Source of the DNA: Symbiodinium kawagutii
Taxonomy: Eukaryota > Sar > Dinophyceae > Suessiales > Symbiodiniaceae
Length of the DNA: 64,000 bases
Direction of reading: 5' to 3'
Assembly: GCA_009767595.1 (NCBI GenBank)
Contig: VSDK01025482.1
Coordinates: forward strand, 361,262 to 425,261
Every line of letters begins with the position of its first letter. Position 1 is the first letter of the stretch. The notes beneath the pieces were generated by a model that did no database searches, had not been told where the DNA came from, and worked only from the letters and a program-made list of their open reading frames with translations. Made by a program: the position numbers and the translations under genes. Shown here piece after piece: positions 22,043 to 32,091 of this stretch.

Positions 22043-23330
22043 TTCTCAAAGCCATGTTATCATTCATAGGTACAAAAAACATTTGGAATGGACCCCCGGT
22101 TCTCATCCTATGTCAATCATTTATAGGCAAAAAAACATTTTTGGGATCCACATTTTAAGAACCCCCCTAAATGGTTGGGATGGGAATGGTTAGGATGATT
22201 GTAACTAATCATCCCAAAGCCATGGGTAGATGAGAGCATTACAGCCACCCATATATGAACAGCTGGATGTGAACAGCAGGTGTACATGAGATTGACCCAC
22301 AGCTATGCCCGGCTATGGTTCACCATGGATACAAGTCCTTGGACAAGATCTGTGGAATCAGCAATGCCAAGGCTTCACAATGTGTCAATCATACTCCGGC
22401 TATTGATGTTTGAGCTGGTTGACAATCGTTGAACATGTTTCGCGTTATGCTCAATGAGCGCCCATGGCGAAGTGTTGTTTAATGTTTTGTTTGTTATTGA
22501 TTGCATGAAGCAATGACCGCCAAAGGCCTTTCGGCTCATGTGCGATCAGATCAGAGCCATGCAAGACTTCAAACCACCCCACAGACCTCAATGGGGGTCA
22601 CAATCCAGCTCTTGATTGGCTGCTACTGATGTTTTCAGCCATCATCATGACTGACTGTTCGTTGCTAGTTTTTGGTTTATGATAGGGAAGAGTAAGCAGC
22701 AATACCAAACAGGTGATTGGGGCTTATAGCGGATTATCACTTTGCAGGGTTTCTAGGCCATGATTGCAAAATGTTGCAAACATGAGCATGGAATACCTAT
22801 TTATTAGTGGGATGCGATCAGACGCTGCCTGTCAATAAGCAAGATCTAAATTTGGGTGCATTCATACATGTCGGGTACTGTCCAATCCTATTCCTGCCAA
22901 TCGAGAAGCTACACCAATTAGGAACAACCATGGCAGTAGTTTCAATACCGATTATTGTTCTCTAGTCTAGTTATTGTTCCCTACTGGCAGTAGTTATTGT
23001 TCAATATCGATTATCGTTCTCTAGTTAACATTAAATAGTAGGTAACCAGCTGGCTTCTACAATTGTTGTAACTGGAGTTGGTTACCTATCATTTCCTGGT
23101 AACTGCAAGCATAGGGCTAGTTATCGTTGTTTCAATATGAATTGCTGGGACTTATTGCTGGTTCTTTATCCAATATTGATGGTTTAACCATTATCATTTG
23201 TTCTTTAGTTGTTCAATTATACAACCATTATTAGTAGTTATCATCCCTTACTAACCATGATTCTGATATAGCAAAACCACTTATTGCTGGTTCTTAATCC
23301 AACATCCACCACTTCCAGTCTCATCACCAG
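22043..23330. other. non-coding stretch
   Basis: Contains a diverged family E piece near 23036-23121 and no supported gene. Confidence 0.45.
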
Positions 23331-23470
23331 TCGCATTCCCTTCATCCATGTCCCGGCCTTCTCCGCTCGCTGCGCGCCATGACGTCGCAAGCGCTTCGTT
23401 GTGCCGGCGCCAGCCTCATCGGTGCTGCCCAGTGGTCTGCAGCCACTGGGCGAATGCCGGTTATGGAGGC
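23331..23470 (+). CDS. candidate coding exon, unknown protein
   Basis: After CATCACCAG the frame reads SHSLHPCPGLLRSLRAMTS, then QALRCAGASLIGAAQWSAA and TGRMPVME. Donor not settled; a GC donor at GAG|GCATCC is possible. The minus strand is also open, but the acceptor favours +. Family unknown. Confidence 0.43.
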
Positions 23471-24283
23471 ATCCTGCCATCCGAAACCAGCGATAATGAT
23501 CTATAGTGGTTACATAGATGGTTAATCATGGTTAATCATGTTTAATAATCCACTAATACTCGACTAATATCATATAACAGGTTTCAAGGTGAGTAGTTGG
23601 TGGGTCTGAAAGAATAATTACAATTGTAAGCAACAGTAAGCATCAAAGAAATGCCTTATGGTGGTTATTGGCCAACAATGATAACAGGGACATATTCTAT
23701 AGGAGCAAAAGCAACGAGAATATGATGGTGGTGTGTCAACTCTGTCATTCTTTTTGTTGGCTCTATCCTACTATAGTTGATGGTTTAGCACTTTTTTCCC
23801 TAGGATTTGGAATGATTGGTGGATGAACTCATATTTGTTTGATGGCTTTTGGTCAATCACCAACTAGTTGTTGATGGAAACGATTTTAGTTGTTTTTTTA
23901 ACATACGTTATCATAACAACTGATGAAAACTACCAACCAGAGTATTGATTTTGGTCAAACGTGGCTGCTGAATGTTGTGATTGTTGGCTCAAACAGCGCT
24001 TCCATGGGTTGATAGGTTGGCAAATTCCACCTTCGAATCAGAGTTCTTTGGTTAACATCAATATCCACTAGGTAGTGAAATATTAACACTAAGAACTACA
24101 GAGTTTTTCGATTTGCATCAGAGTACTTCAAGTATTCGCTGGGTAGTCAACAACACTAAGGCCACTACTTGTTGGATATTCTCACTTCTGTTGTATAAGG
24201 CCACTGGAATTGTCCAATAGGTATAAGTTCAGCAGAAAGCTGGGCTACATCAATCTGGCGCCGGTCCAAACATGGTGCCCCAG

Positions 24284-24366
24284 CTGTTGGGATGTTCAGC
24301 TACCCAGCGGTACTCCAGGCGCCATGGCGCCATCATTCCACACCTGGTGGTCCCAGTCTCCACCGC
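24284..24366 (+). CDS. candidate coding exon, frame uncertain
   Basis: After GTGCCCCAG two frames are open, one reading SATQRYSRRHGAIIPHLVV and the other MFSYPAVLQAPWRHHS. Closely followed by the next island. Family unknown. Confidence 0.3.
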
Positions 24367-24370
24367 CTAG

Positions 24371-24467
24371 GTGAAGAACATGGTGGATTCCTGGGTGGAT
24401 TTGGAACTCAAGCAGTCCAGGGTGTTGCCTGAGCTGCAGCAAGCGCGAAACGTGGCAGCTGTGGACG
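24371..24467 (+). CDS. candidate coding exon, unknown protein
   Basis: After CCGCCTAG the frame reads VKNMVDSWVDLELKQSRVL then PELQQARNVAAVD, ending in phase 1 before GTGTTG. Helical and charged, with one clear frame. A family A element starts ten bases downstream. Family unknown. Confidence 0.5.
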
Positions 24468-24476
24468 GTGTTGTTG

Positions 24477-24599
24477 ATATGGCCATGGGTCAAGCAATTA
24501 ACCAACCAACTAGTGGTGGATTTCCACCAACAATAACAGGGAAAACCATGGTTAATAGTGGGGGAACCAGGGGTACAGGGCTTTGACCCACTGCCATAT
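24477..24599 (+). mobile_element. family A TIR element
   Basis: ATATGGCCATGGGTCAAGC at the left and GCTTTGACCCACTGCCATAT at the right give an almost perfect 20-bp inverted repeat. This is the reference copy. Confidence 0.9.
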
Positions 24600-25133
24600 T
24601 GTTGTTGATTCTTGTGGTCGGGACTCGCAGTTGTTGCATAGTTGGCTGAAGCTGGTGGGGTCATGAATGGCTTTATGGGTGATGATTGCAGCTTCTTTGC
24701 ATGACCCAACCGAGTAGATTGCATTTTCACCTAATCATGGCTCTGAACCATCCCAGATCGAATGACTTTTGCCAAGACTTGGCTGAATGGATAGTCATAC
24801 ATCATCATATGTCTACATCTACCATCCCTACTTGGGGTTCCCTGGTTACCTACTACATAGGTAGCTGGGAGGGTAAGGTACTGTGATTGTTCATGGAGCA
24901 ACCCCTCCACGTGAGTAAAGGCGGGCGGTTTGCCCCAGGTGTGCTTGATGGTTGTTGCTCGATCTCAGTTGGTATGTCATTAATGAAAGTCTTTGGCGAC
25001 ATGAGTAAGGCTCTATAATCATTGTGGACTCTCATTGATCATCACCCAGACTGACTGACAGCCGGCTATCATTATAGCTCTTATCAACCTCAGTGAGTAG
25101 CCAGTACCAGTACGTGTTAAATGCCATCATACC

Positions 25134-25264
25134 ATACTTGGATGTGCATCCCCAATTAGCAACTGGAAACAAACCATAATTTTAGGTGCTTTTCCAGCTA
25201 CCTGACAGGCTTTAAAACCATAGTAAACTACCCTGGGAAACCCGGGCTCAACGCGCATCCAAGT
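25134..25264. mobile_element. family F TIR element
   Basis: TACTTGGATGTGCATCCCC at the left and GCGCATCCAAGTA at the right, with TA at both outer edges. Internal TTTCCAGCTACCTGACAGG. Confidence 0.8.
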
Positions 25265-25454
25265 AGAATAGTTACCTGATTCTATCTGATTCTTCATTCT
25301 CAACCGACCCCTGAGTATTGGGCGAAAAGAAAGAAGACACTCCATGAGTCGATCATGGCCGCGAGATGTGCTGCGCTTCTGAAGAGACGTGCGCATGCAT
25401 TGTGAGAGCATGGGAACCGTGGGATTGTGCCTGGGGAAGGCCTTGGAAGACCTG

Positions 25455-25620
25455 ATGAGGTTTCTCAAGCCAGTTTGGGAAGCCCAAAAACGGTTGGAAA
25501 CTAAACTTGGGGCACCCCCATCTCATTTGAGGTAAATCATATGTTGGTTTAATAATTATAATTACCACAAATGATTTGAGAAAGATGAGAACTGGGGGTA
25601 CCCCTATTCTGAGAAACCAT
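25455..25620. mobile_element. family B-like composite element
   Basis: Outer ends GATGAGGTTTCTCA and TGAGAAACCATC form an inverted repeat. The internal CATTTGAGGTAAATCAT suggests one copy inserted in another or a rearranged copy. Confidence 0.55.
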
Positions 25621-25702
25621 CATCATGACATATTTAGACTTTTTTCACCCAACCAACTTGCAATCACTGGGACAACGCATCACCGCAATTGATTGCTGTC
25701 AG

Positions 25703-25796
25703 CCATGGTCGTGTAATCTGCTCCCACGGAGGTTTGCCAAGCTGTACAATGCCCTGCTGGATGCCGATGCTGTCGAGGAACACATTCAGGACCAGG
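25703..25796 (+). CDS. candidate coding exon, unknown protein
   Basis: The frame reads RFAKLYNALLDADAVEEHIQ, with strongly coding-like codons, before AGG|GTGGTC. The exact acceptor is not settled. Family unknown. Confidence 0.42.
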
Positions 25797-26168
25797 GTGG
25801 TCCTTTCACGAGTGAAATTCCTGGGGGGTCGATCGCATGGGAACCAAGAAACAGAGAGGCCTGAAAACCATAGATTGAAGCTTTGAACCTCATTGACTCA
25901 TTGGTTTATTGTTGGTAATTCTATAACTATTATAGGTTTCGGTGATTGCATGAAGGATGAATCTAACAGAGCAAGTTCAATTTCTTCGGAATTTGTGCAT
26001 TTCCAGAACTGGTTTGGATTCTGAATGAGTTGTTTGCCAGAGTCAGACAAACATAGTCAAAAAGGAGTCTGACGTTTGCTATTGGTTCATGGTGCGATGC
26101 AAGAAGGGGTTGTTTAGTAACCTAGGCTTGCGATAAGGATATCATAGCAAAGTCGATTCTGATACAGG

Positions 26169-26267
26169 ACAAGGTCGGCCCCCAGCAGTTACAAGTTGGG
26201 TTATAGTCCCTTATAAGTGGTAGTTAGCCCCAGTGAACTCATAAATGGTTGGGGGGGCCACCTTGTA
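26169..26267. mobile_element. family D TIR element, copy 3
   Basis: ACAAGGTCGGCCCCCAGC at the left and GGGGGCCACCTTGTA at the right; shorter and more diverged than the other two copies. Confidence 0.7.
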
Positions 26268-26354
26268 ATCATCTAAGGACGCTAAGGACGCCACTGATTG
26301 AGAGTGATAGCCTGCGTTGATTGCCATTACAACTGGTCCATTGTTTCGTTTCAG

Positions 26355-26466
26355 CCAGGATTGCTTAGGCCCAATGATGGGCTTTCTTGTTTTATTGGAA
26401 ATGCTTCGCATTCCGGCGGGTGCTGGCGTGCAGATGTTGAAGTTGGAAAAGCTGCGTTTTTGTTGA
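26355..26466 (+). CDS. candidate coding exon, unknown protein
   Basis: After GTTTCAG the frame reads QDCLGPMMGFLVLLEMLRI, then PAGAGVQMLKLEKLRFC, to a TGA. The hydrophobic run could be a membrane segment. A second frame is open. Family unknown. Confidence 0.38.
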
Positions 26467-26585
26467 CAACTCATTCACATGTGCATTACCCGCCATCAAC
26501 CATCACTATACATTAAACCAATCTCACAACCACCACTAACTATATAGTTAATCACGGATTATTGAAGCATCATTGCAAACTATCA

Positions 26586-26728
26586 TAAGTATCAGTATTT
26601 GTCTATGAGATGTAATGATATATTACCCGAGGCTTCCAGTTACCTATATATTAGGTCACCAGTTGCTTTCTAGCATTGTTGTTTGGGGTTGGTTACCTAC
26701 TACAATGGTGACTGGAAGGGTAGGGCTA
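26586..26728 (+). mobile_element. family E TIR element
   Basis: Near copy of the 19.5 kb element including the upstream TTTGTCTATGAGATGTAATG word. Ends GGCTTCCAGTTACC and GGTGACTGGAAGGGTAGGG. Confidence 0.75.
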
Positions 26729-27525
26729 TACTATGCATTACGAGGTTCGGGTGGTGTCGTTGTGTGCCGCGACCACCGCTCAACGTGGCGCTGTGGCTAG
26801 GACTGTGCCTTTGGTGTGCTGGTGGTGATGATGATCGGTTTGCGATCCATTGATTACGACTATGGTCAGGCGGCACGTGATGGGGCCGCTGGTTTTCCAC
26901 CACTATTTGATTGTGACAGAAAGCACTCGGAAATTGAAAAATGGAATCATTAGACATGCTCCAGTGCAGCCTCGAGCCACGAATGGTGCCCCATTTTCCA
27001 GGACTTCTCACTTTTCTTCCAATTGGCTTTGTCTTCGTGTTGGGGGATGATTACAGATCACTCGTGAATCACATACAAAATTGGCCCCCGAAACCATTCT
27101 CTTTATAGGTTATAACATATATTTTTGGGGAGTGAAAACCTACCTTTGTCAAGGTTCTTGTTTCCATGGTTGGAGACAAGGGGCCCTTCAGCAGCGATTA
27201 ACAGTCTATCAACCATGAATCACATGCAAATCAACTCTTAGCAATCCAACCAACAGCTTACTGAGAGTTGTTTAACCATGTTGAACCCAACACTAGCCCA
27301 ATATACATGCGTAGCACACACACAAAGTAATTGCCTCTGAACCACCAATTCACAATCTATCTATGAAGCTGTGTTTTGCCGTGTCCTGTCCTGATTGGTG
27401 CCATCCAAGTCTTCTTTTTTGACATCAACAGCTGTCGCCCGCTACGGCCAGAAGTTGGCATCCACTTAACCTGCCAGAATCAACTGTGAAATGATCTGGA
27501 CCAAACATACAACGAATGGTTTGTG

Positions 27526-27626
27526 TTCGGTGGTTACTGGATGTTGCTGGTATCTGGACACCGATTCCGAGCAGTTGATGAGGAGCCCTGAAACTGATGA
27601 CGACCGCGGGGCGCCGCATGATCCAG
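27526..27626 (+). CDS. candidate coding exon, unknown protein
   Basis: The frame reads GLCSVVTGCCWYLDTDSEQ then LMRSPETDDDRGAPHDP before GTACTA. The acidic tail and codon use look coding; the acceptor is uncertain. Family unknown. Confidence 0.38.
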
Positions 27627-27644
27627 GTACTAGAATGCACATCC

Positions 27645-27712
27645 CTAGGCTTCCAGTCACCTATATGATGTTTGGGGTTGGTTGCCTACTATAAGGGTCA
27701 TTGGAAGCGTAG
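27645..27712 (+). mobile_element. family E TIR element, short copy
   Basis: AGGCTTCCAGTCACCTATA at the left and CATTGGAAGCGTAGGGG at the right, with the centre shortened. Confidence 0.65.
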
Positions 27713-27853
27713 GGGTTTGATACCTTGATCTCGAAAAGGTGTTGATTTCTCGTGGGTTTTTGTTGTTGCGTTGTCGTCGCACCTTGGTCTTCTGTCCCAT
27801 GATGTTGGCTTAGTGTCCAACCACTGATCATAGCAAGCACTGTTGACCATCAT

Positions 27854-27965
27854 GTGGCGAGCTGGGTCAATATTAACCAATTAAGGGGGGATGATGACCA
27901 ATAATAATAGGGAAAACAATGATTATGGTAGGGGAACCAGGGGTACGGGGTTCCGACCCACTGTA
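27854..27965 (+). mobile_element. family A TIR element
   Basis: GTGGCGAGCTGGGTCAA at the left and TTCCGACCCACTG at the right. Internal AGGGAAAACAATG and CAGGGGTACGGGG. Confidence 0.75.
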
Positions 27966-28360
27966 ATGACATAAATGGTAGCACTGATTGATAGCATCGA
28001 TGCAAAGATCTGTTTCTGTGTGCAACAAGCACTATGGAGGCTGTCACCATGGGGCCATGTACAGCTGTCTCCTGCGGCTATCAATGTATCAATTGTTAAC
28101 CATCCTTGCCAGCTATTCATCACCATTAGCCATCAAACAAGCATCAATTTAATTATCATCTAATCAGCCACCACCAACCATGAATTTACATCAATTTACC
28201 ATTGATTAAGCATTTACTAGCAATCGTTAGCCACCAATACACATCACAAAAGCCATCAATGAACTTCGTTGCACACCATTTTTGGGGGATGATGCTATTG
28301 CTTTCAGCTCGGTCAGCTCTTCAGCTCGAGTGTTGGTGAGGAGAGGGCTGTGGCTTTCAC

Positions 28361-28475
28361 ATGGCCTGCGCCATGGGTAAGCGGATCCAGCACTGATTGC
28401 GAAGAATCATAGGGAAAAAACCATTGTTAATGATGGGCAAACCAGGGGTATAGGGTGCACTGACCCATAGCCAAA
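28361..28475 (+). mobile_element. family A TIR element, diverged
   Basis: Right half GGGCAAACCAGGGGTATAGG with GACCCATAGCCA end; the left end is worn (CCATGGGTAA). Confidence 0.5.
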
Positions 28476-28750
28476 TAGGGAACTTCCCAAAGGGCCGGTT
28501 TGTTACTCAAAATTTCATCGATATGATGAAACAGGGGCTCCCTGTTTTGAAAAACATCAGATATAGTTTGTGTATCCCCCCTTATTCTTGTTGGTCATAC
28601 AGTCAGTCATATTCCTATTATTTATCAACCATTATCCATGCTTCAACCAGTTCCTTATCAACTGACCCATGGATAACCCTTATGGTCATATCTTCGCCAA
28701 TGGCTGGTGGTGTTAAATATATCTTATTTTCCATCTTATTTTCCGATGGT

Positions 28751-28839
28751 ATTGACAAATGATTGTTTGATCGAGCTTGGTTGTCAATAGGAGTAGGTAG
28801 GTAGTCCTATTAAGATCGATCAAACAATCATTTGTCAAT
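28751..28839. repeat. long hairpin with 24-bp perfect arms
   Basis: Arms at 28751-28774 and 28816-28839 are exact reverse complements (core GACAAATGATTGTTTGATCG). The loop holds a second 7-bp stem, AATAGGA/TCCTATT. Confidence 0.9.
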
Positions 28840-28842
28840 GAT

Positions 28843-28904
28843 TGGTTGGTGGTTGAACCACTCCACTAATATCTTTCATGAGGGAGTGGTTCAACCACCA
28901 ACCA
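28843..28904 (+). mobile_element. foldback family C element, 22-bp perfect arms
   Basis: Arms at 28843-28864 and 28883-28904 are exact reverse complements (core TTGGTGGTTGAACCACTCC), with an 18-nt loop. The outer sequence is the family C terminus TGGTTGGTGGTT. Confidence 0.85.
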
Positions 28905-28905
28905 G

Positions 28906-29000
28906 GCCATGAAGGACACGATTCACCGTTTCATGGTCCATCCTTTGCTGCCGTCAGGCTGCTGCAGCTAGCGTCTTCCAAGACCTTCAAGGCCTTTTGA
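28906..29000 (+). CDS. candidate terminal exon, unknown protein
   Basis: It starts at the AG that closes the foldback family C element and reads HEGHDSPFHGPSFAAVRLL then QLASSKTFKAF to a TGA. An overlapping frame (SVFQDLQGLLNRLEPLKAG) is also coding-like from 28968, so the frame is not certain. Family unknown. Confidence 0.38.
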
Positions 29001-30832
29001 ATCGCCTAGAGCCGTTGAAGGCGGGCTGGGCGGTTGTTGAGGGCGGCTCGTGGATTGAAACATTTTGAATCGCGGGAATTTGTTGTACAACAAGAGTGGT
29101 TCATCCCTAATGGTCAACAATCCTGATGGTCAATCAGGCTGTCTATGTTCATTAGGTTGTTGACGATGCATGATGCTTGTCAATAAAGAAGCGCCACTTA
29201 GCTTGAACAACATTTCATGATGGTTATCAATACCTACTAGTAGTCAACTAAGGTTAAGCCTCATGGATATTCTTAATGTTCAAGACGTTCATGCTTCCTT
29301 GAAAATGGTGGTTACCAACAACAAACTCACTGTACTAATGACTAATCATTACTAATCATTACTATTTGTACTAACTATTGCCAATAATAATCGTTATTAA
29401 TTATCAACAGTTCATGACATGAGCCCTGGTTCACGTTTTTGAACAACTCTTTTCCATGGGTATAGAAGCATAGGAATCACCATCTATATTAAGCCAGCTT
29501 CATCACTTTCATCGGGATCCATACGTCGAGAAGCCCTAAGAACCATTAATGATGACCTTTGACAATACTTGAATGTGCAGCTGGGGTTATAACTGGGATA
29601 TAACTCCATGGTTAGAAAACCGATAAGCTAGGCTAGCTCATGACCAGCCACTAAGTGTGGATATACCGACATACCACCATCAACATACTTCATGCGGTAG
29701 TCTTTGTGGCAGTCCAGGGTGATCTACCGAGTTGTTTTGTCGTAGACTCGTATTTGGCTGAATACGATGTATCAATCAGACTATCAATACGAAAGAGCCG
29801 TGGATCGTGGGAGATTCAATCAAATTCAATCTTTCAATATTCCGAAGGAAAGACTTCAATACATTCAATGAATTGTCATGTTCCCATGAGTTTCTTGATT
29901 TCTTGCATACGTTTTGATCAGCAAAAAAAAAAGCACGGGAATTTTCAAGACATGGTAGCCCAAACAATTCATTGATAGTGGTTCTGCCATGGGACTACCT
30001 CATATTTTTGAGATGGCGTAAAACCACCAACCAGGCTCGCATAGTGGCATAGTGAATTAGTTTGTTGGTTCATGTTCGAAGTTTTTTCCCAGTCCTTTTG
30101 CTTATCATGCTGTTGTTTTGCGATTGATTGTTGTCAGTTTACCTTGTGACTTTCAATCAGTCCCTGGTCCCTTTGATTGTTTCTCAAGGCCTCTCATCAG
30201 TTGCCTTTTGCCGAGTACGGGCAAATAATGACAAATATCCACCAATGACCACTGTGGATATCGAGAATAGGATAATAATAGGATGAAATTGACTAATGTT
30301 CACCAACTGGTCGAATGCTTTATATCAGAGATAGAGTTGCTCTGTGTGGTTTCTTTAACAGAATGACCAAGATGGTAAATCCACAGAAGATGTTGCCAAT
30401 TTTTGCGCTGATCAACATCGAAGCATGTACAGTCGGCTGTTGCTGGTCAATAGCAGTTGCAGTCGCTGGACAACTTGGCAACAGAAAACCAGCCCAGAAG
30501 ATATGCTTGTTTGACATTCGAGAATTCTCCAACGGAACAACTTAAATGTGCGGGGTGCATCGTTGAATGGAAATGCACCCCCCCCACACACACACCATCG
30601 ACAGGACATATCAGAGTTCAAAAAGGGAACTGAGCGCGATTAGGAGTAGCCTAATGTGCATTTATTATGATCAGTTGTAGTCAATGTATGATGCACATAT
30701 ATGCAAAGACTATACATATATGCATTGGTGTTTACATGAGTTTCATTGTTGCTACAAACATGATATATACATGAACCCTTTGTGTGTGTGGACACAATGT
30801 GTGCATACAAATAATTTTGTCATCATTAACAT
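29001..30832. other. stretch without a supported gene
   Basis: Open frames of 76-106 codons (29655-29975, 30315-30545) exist, but neither has a convincing splice context or recognised motif. A half copy of family F lies at 29568-29620 and a family C right end at about 30010-30032. Confidence 0.4.
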
Positions 30833-30887
30833 TTGATAAACATGTGCATGTTGGATGCTATATGTGGTTGCTCCTTATTTGCCCTGG

Positions 30888-31026
30888 GCAAGCGAGCCAG
30901 GAAGAGGCCAAAGAAGCTGAGTGGTGGCCAGACACGTGGCTTGACTGCTCTGCTGAGCTGTGGGCTGAGCTGTGGCGTTCTGCTGAGTGTTGCGGGAGGT
31001 GGTCCCGTCGTGACAAAATCATGGCT
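30888..31026 (+). CDS. candidate N-terminal exon of the exostosin-like gene
   Basis: GC-rich island. One frame gives a basic stretch (GKRARKRPKKLSGG) followed by a hydrophobic run (LTALLSCGLSCGVLLSVAG), as expected for a type II Golgi membrane anchor. The overlapping frame (EEAKEAEWWPDTWLDCSAEL) fits the phase of the next exon better. The choice is open, so membership in the downstream gene is inference. The donor sits at CTG|GTGCTT, flush with a family B element. Confidence 0.33.
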
Positions 31027-31253
31027 GGTGCTTTCTCAAAATAGGTGACCTGGGGTACCATTTTAATTGGAAACCAGTTGGCTTTTGGATGCTTTTGGGG
31101 GATACCCCCTATTAATCAACCAGGGGTTTATTGATCCTGGGTTGGTATTACCTGGGGTACCAAAAAGTTATGGTTGGTTTTTTTCCACAAATCGTTGAAA
31201 TTGGATGATTTGGGGCTATCCCCGGCTACCCCCAGTTTGAGAAACCACCAGCC
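31023..31253. mobile_element. long family B TIR element
   Basis: GGCTGGTGCTTTCTCAAAATAGG-type left end and TTTGAGAAACCACCAGCC right end, about 230 bp, with duplicated internal GGGGTACC boxes. Confidence 0.7.
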
Positions 31254-31435
31254 AACCGTATAATACTGACAATGTGTTCGGGGATGCTTGAAACCACCAA
31301 CCATTTGGAAACATGCAGAAACCCAAGAAATCGGAAGCCTTCCAGCAAACGTGGGTCCTGAAATCGTTCATAGGCCATGTGCTGGGTTCCAAACTGGGAA
31401 CTCCAAACCGCCATATGCATAATTAGATTGTCCCT

Positions 31436-31549
31436 ATGTTTCTAGGCTTCCATGATTCATAGCAGGTAACCAGTTTTGGTTTCTACCATTGTTGAAACTG
31501 GGGTTGGTTGCCGGCCCTTATTTTATATGGCAATTGGAAGCATAGGGTG
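31436..31549 (+). mobile_element. family E TIR element
   Basis: CTAGGCTTCCATGATTC at the left and GCAATTGGAAGCATAGGG at the right; internal GGTAACCAG and GGGGTTGGTTGCC. Confidence 0.75.
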
Positions 31550-31723
31550 AGATATTACTCCAAACTGATCCCACTATGATCGCTTTTGTGTTATGAGGAT
31601 GGCCGCATGACGTACCATGATTGTGAACAGAAAATTTGTGGTTGGTTCAGCATCGGCACCTTGATTTCCAACTGCGCTTCATCAGTTCAGATGAATCCTC
31701 CTCTTTGACATATGCGCAAGCAC

Positions 31724-31812
31724 TTACCACTATAGTAGGTAACCAACACCGAACAACAATGGTAGCAACCTGCTGGTTACCTACCATAATAGGAACTGGA
31801 AGCATAGGAGTA
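31724..31812 (-). mobile_element. family E TIR element, reverse copy
   Basis: GTAGGTAACCAACACCG and GGTTACCTACCATAATAGG with right end ACTGGAAGCATAGG. Confidence 0.65.
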
Positions 31813-31875
31813 GTAATTGAAGTACAGTCTGTACAGTCAGAATGACTGCTTTAGGTCTTCGTATGTTGACTCCAG

Positions 31876-32091
31876 GACGAGTCCGCTTGTGCAGAACCCC
31901 CATCCCATGGGCATGGGCAACCACCAGTCTCATCGTCACGGTTCGTCACGGTTTCATCCAGCATCAGACTTGTTTTGCCGGTCACCATGCTTCCAGGAGT
32001 AGGTTTGAAAATGATTGCGGAGATTTCCCCAATGCGAAAGAACACATGTGGGAAAACGTAGCAATTTGTGGGTGCATCATGAATGGATATG
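31876..32091 (+). CDS. candidate exon of the exostosin-like gene, stem region
   Basis: Open over 216 nt after CTCCAG|G, reading TPIPWAWATTSLIVTVRHG and later FENDCGDFPNAKEHMWENV, ending TATG|GTTCTT inside a family B terminal repeat. Its phase is compatible with the downstream exons. Another frame is partly open. Its place in this gene is inferred only from position and phase. Confidence 0.42.

Noticed and set aside
25689-25760. CSHGGLPS resembling the HGG block of Ser/Thr phosphatases
   Set aside because: No other phosphatase motif is nearby, and the neighbouring frame has better codon use.
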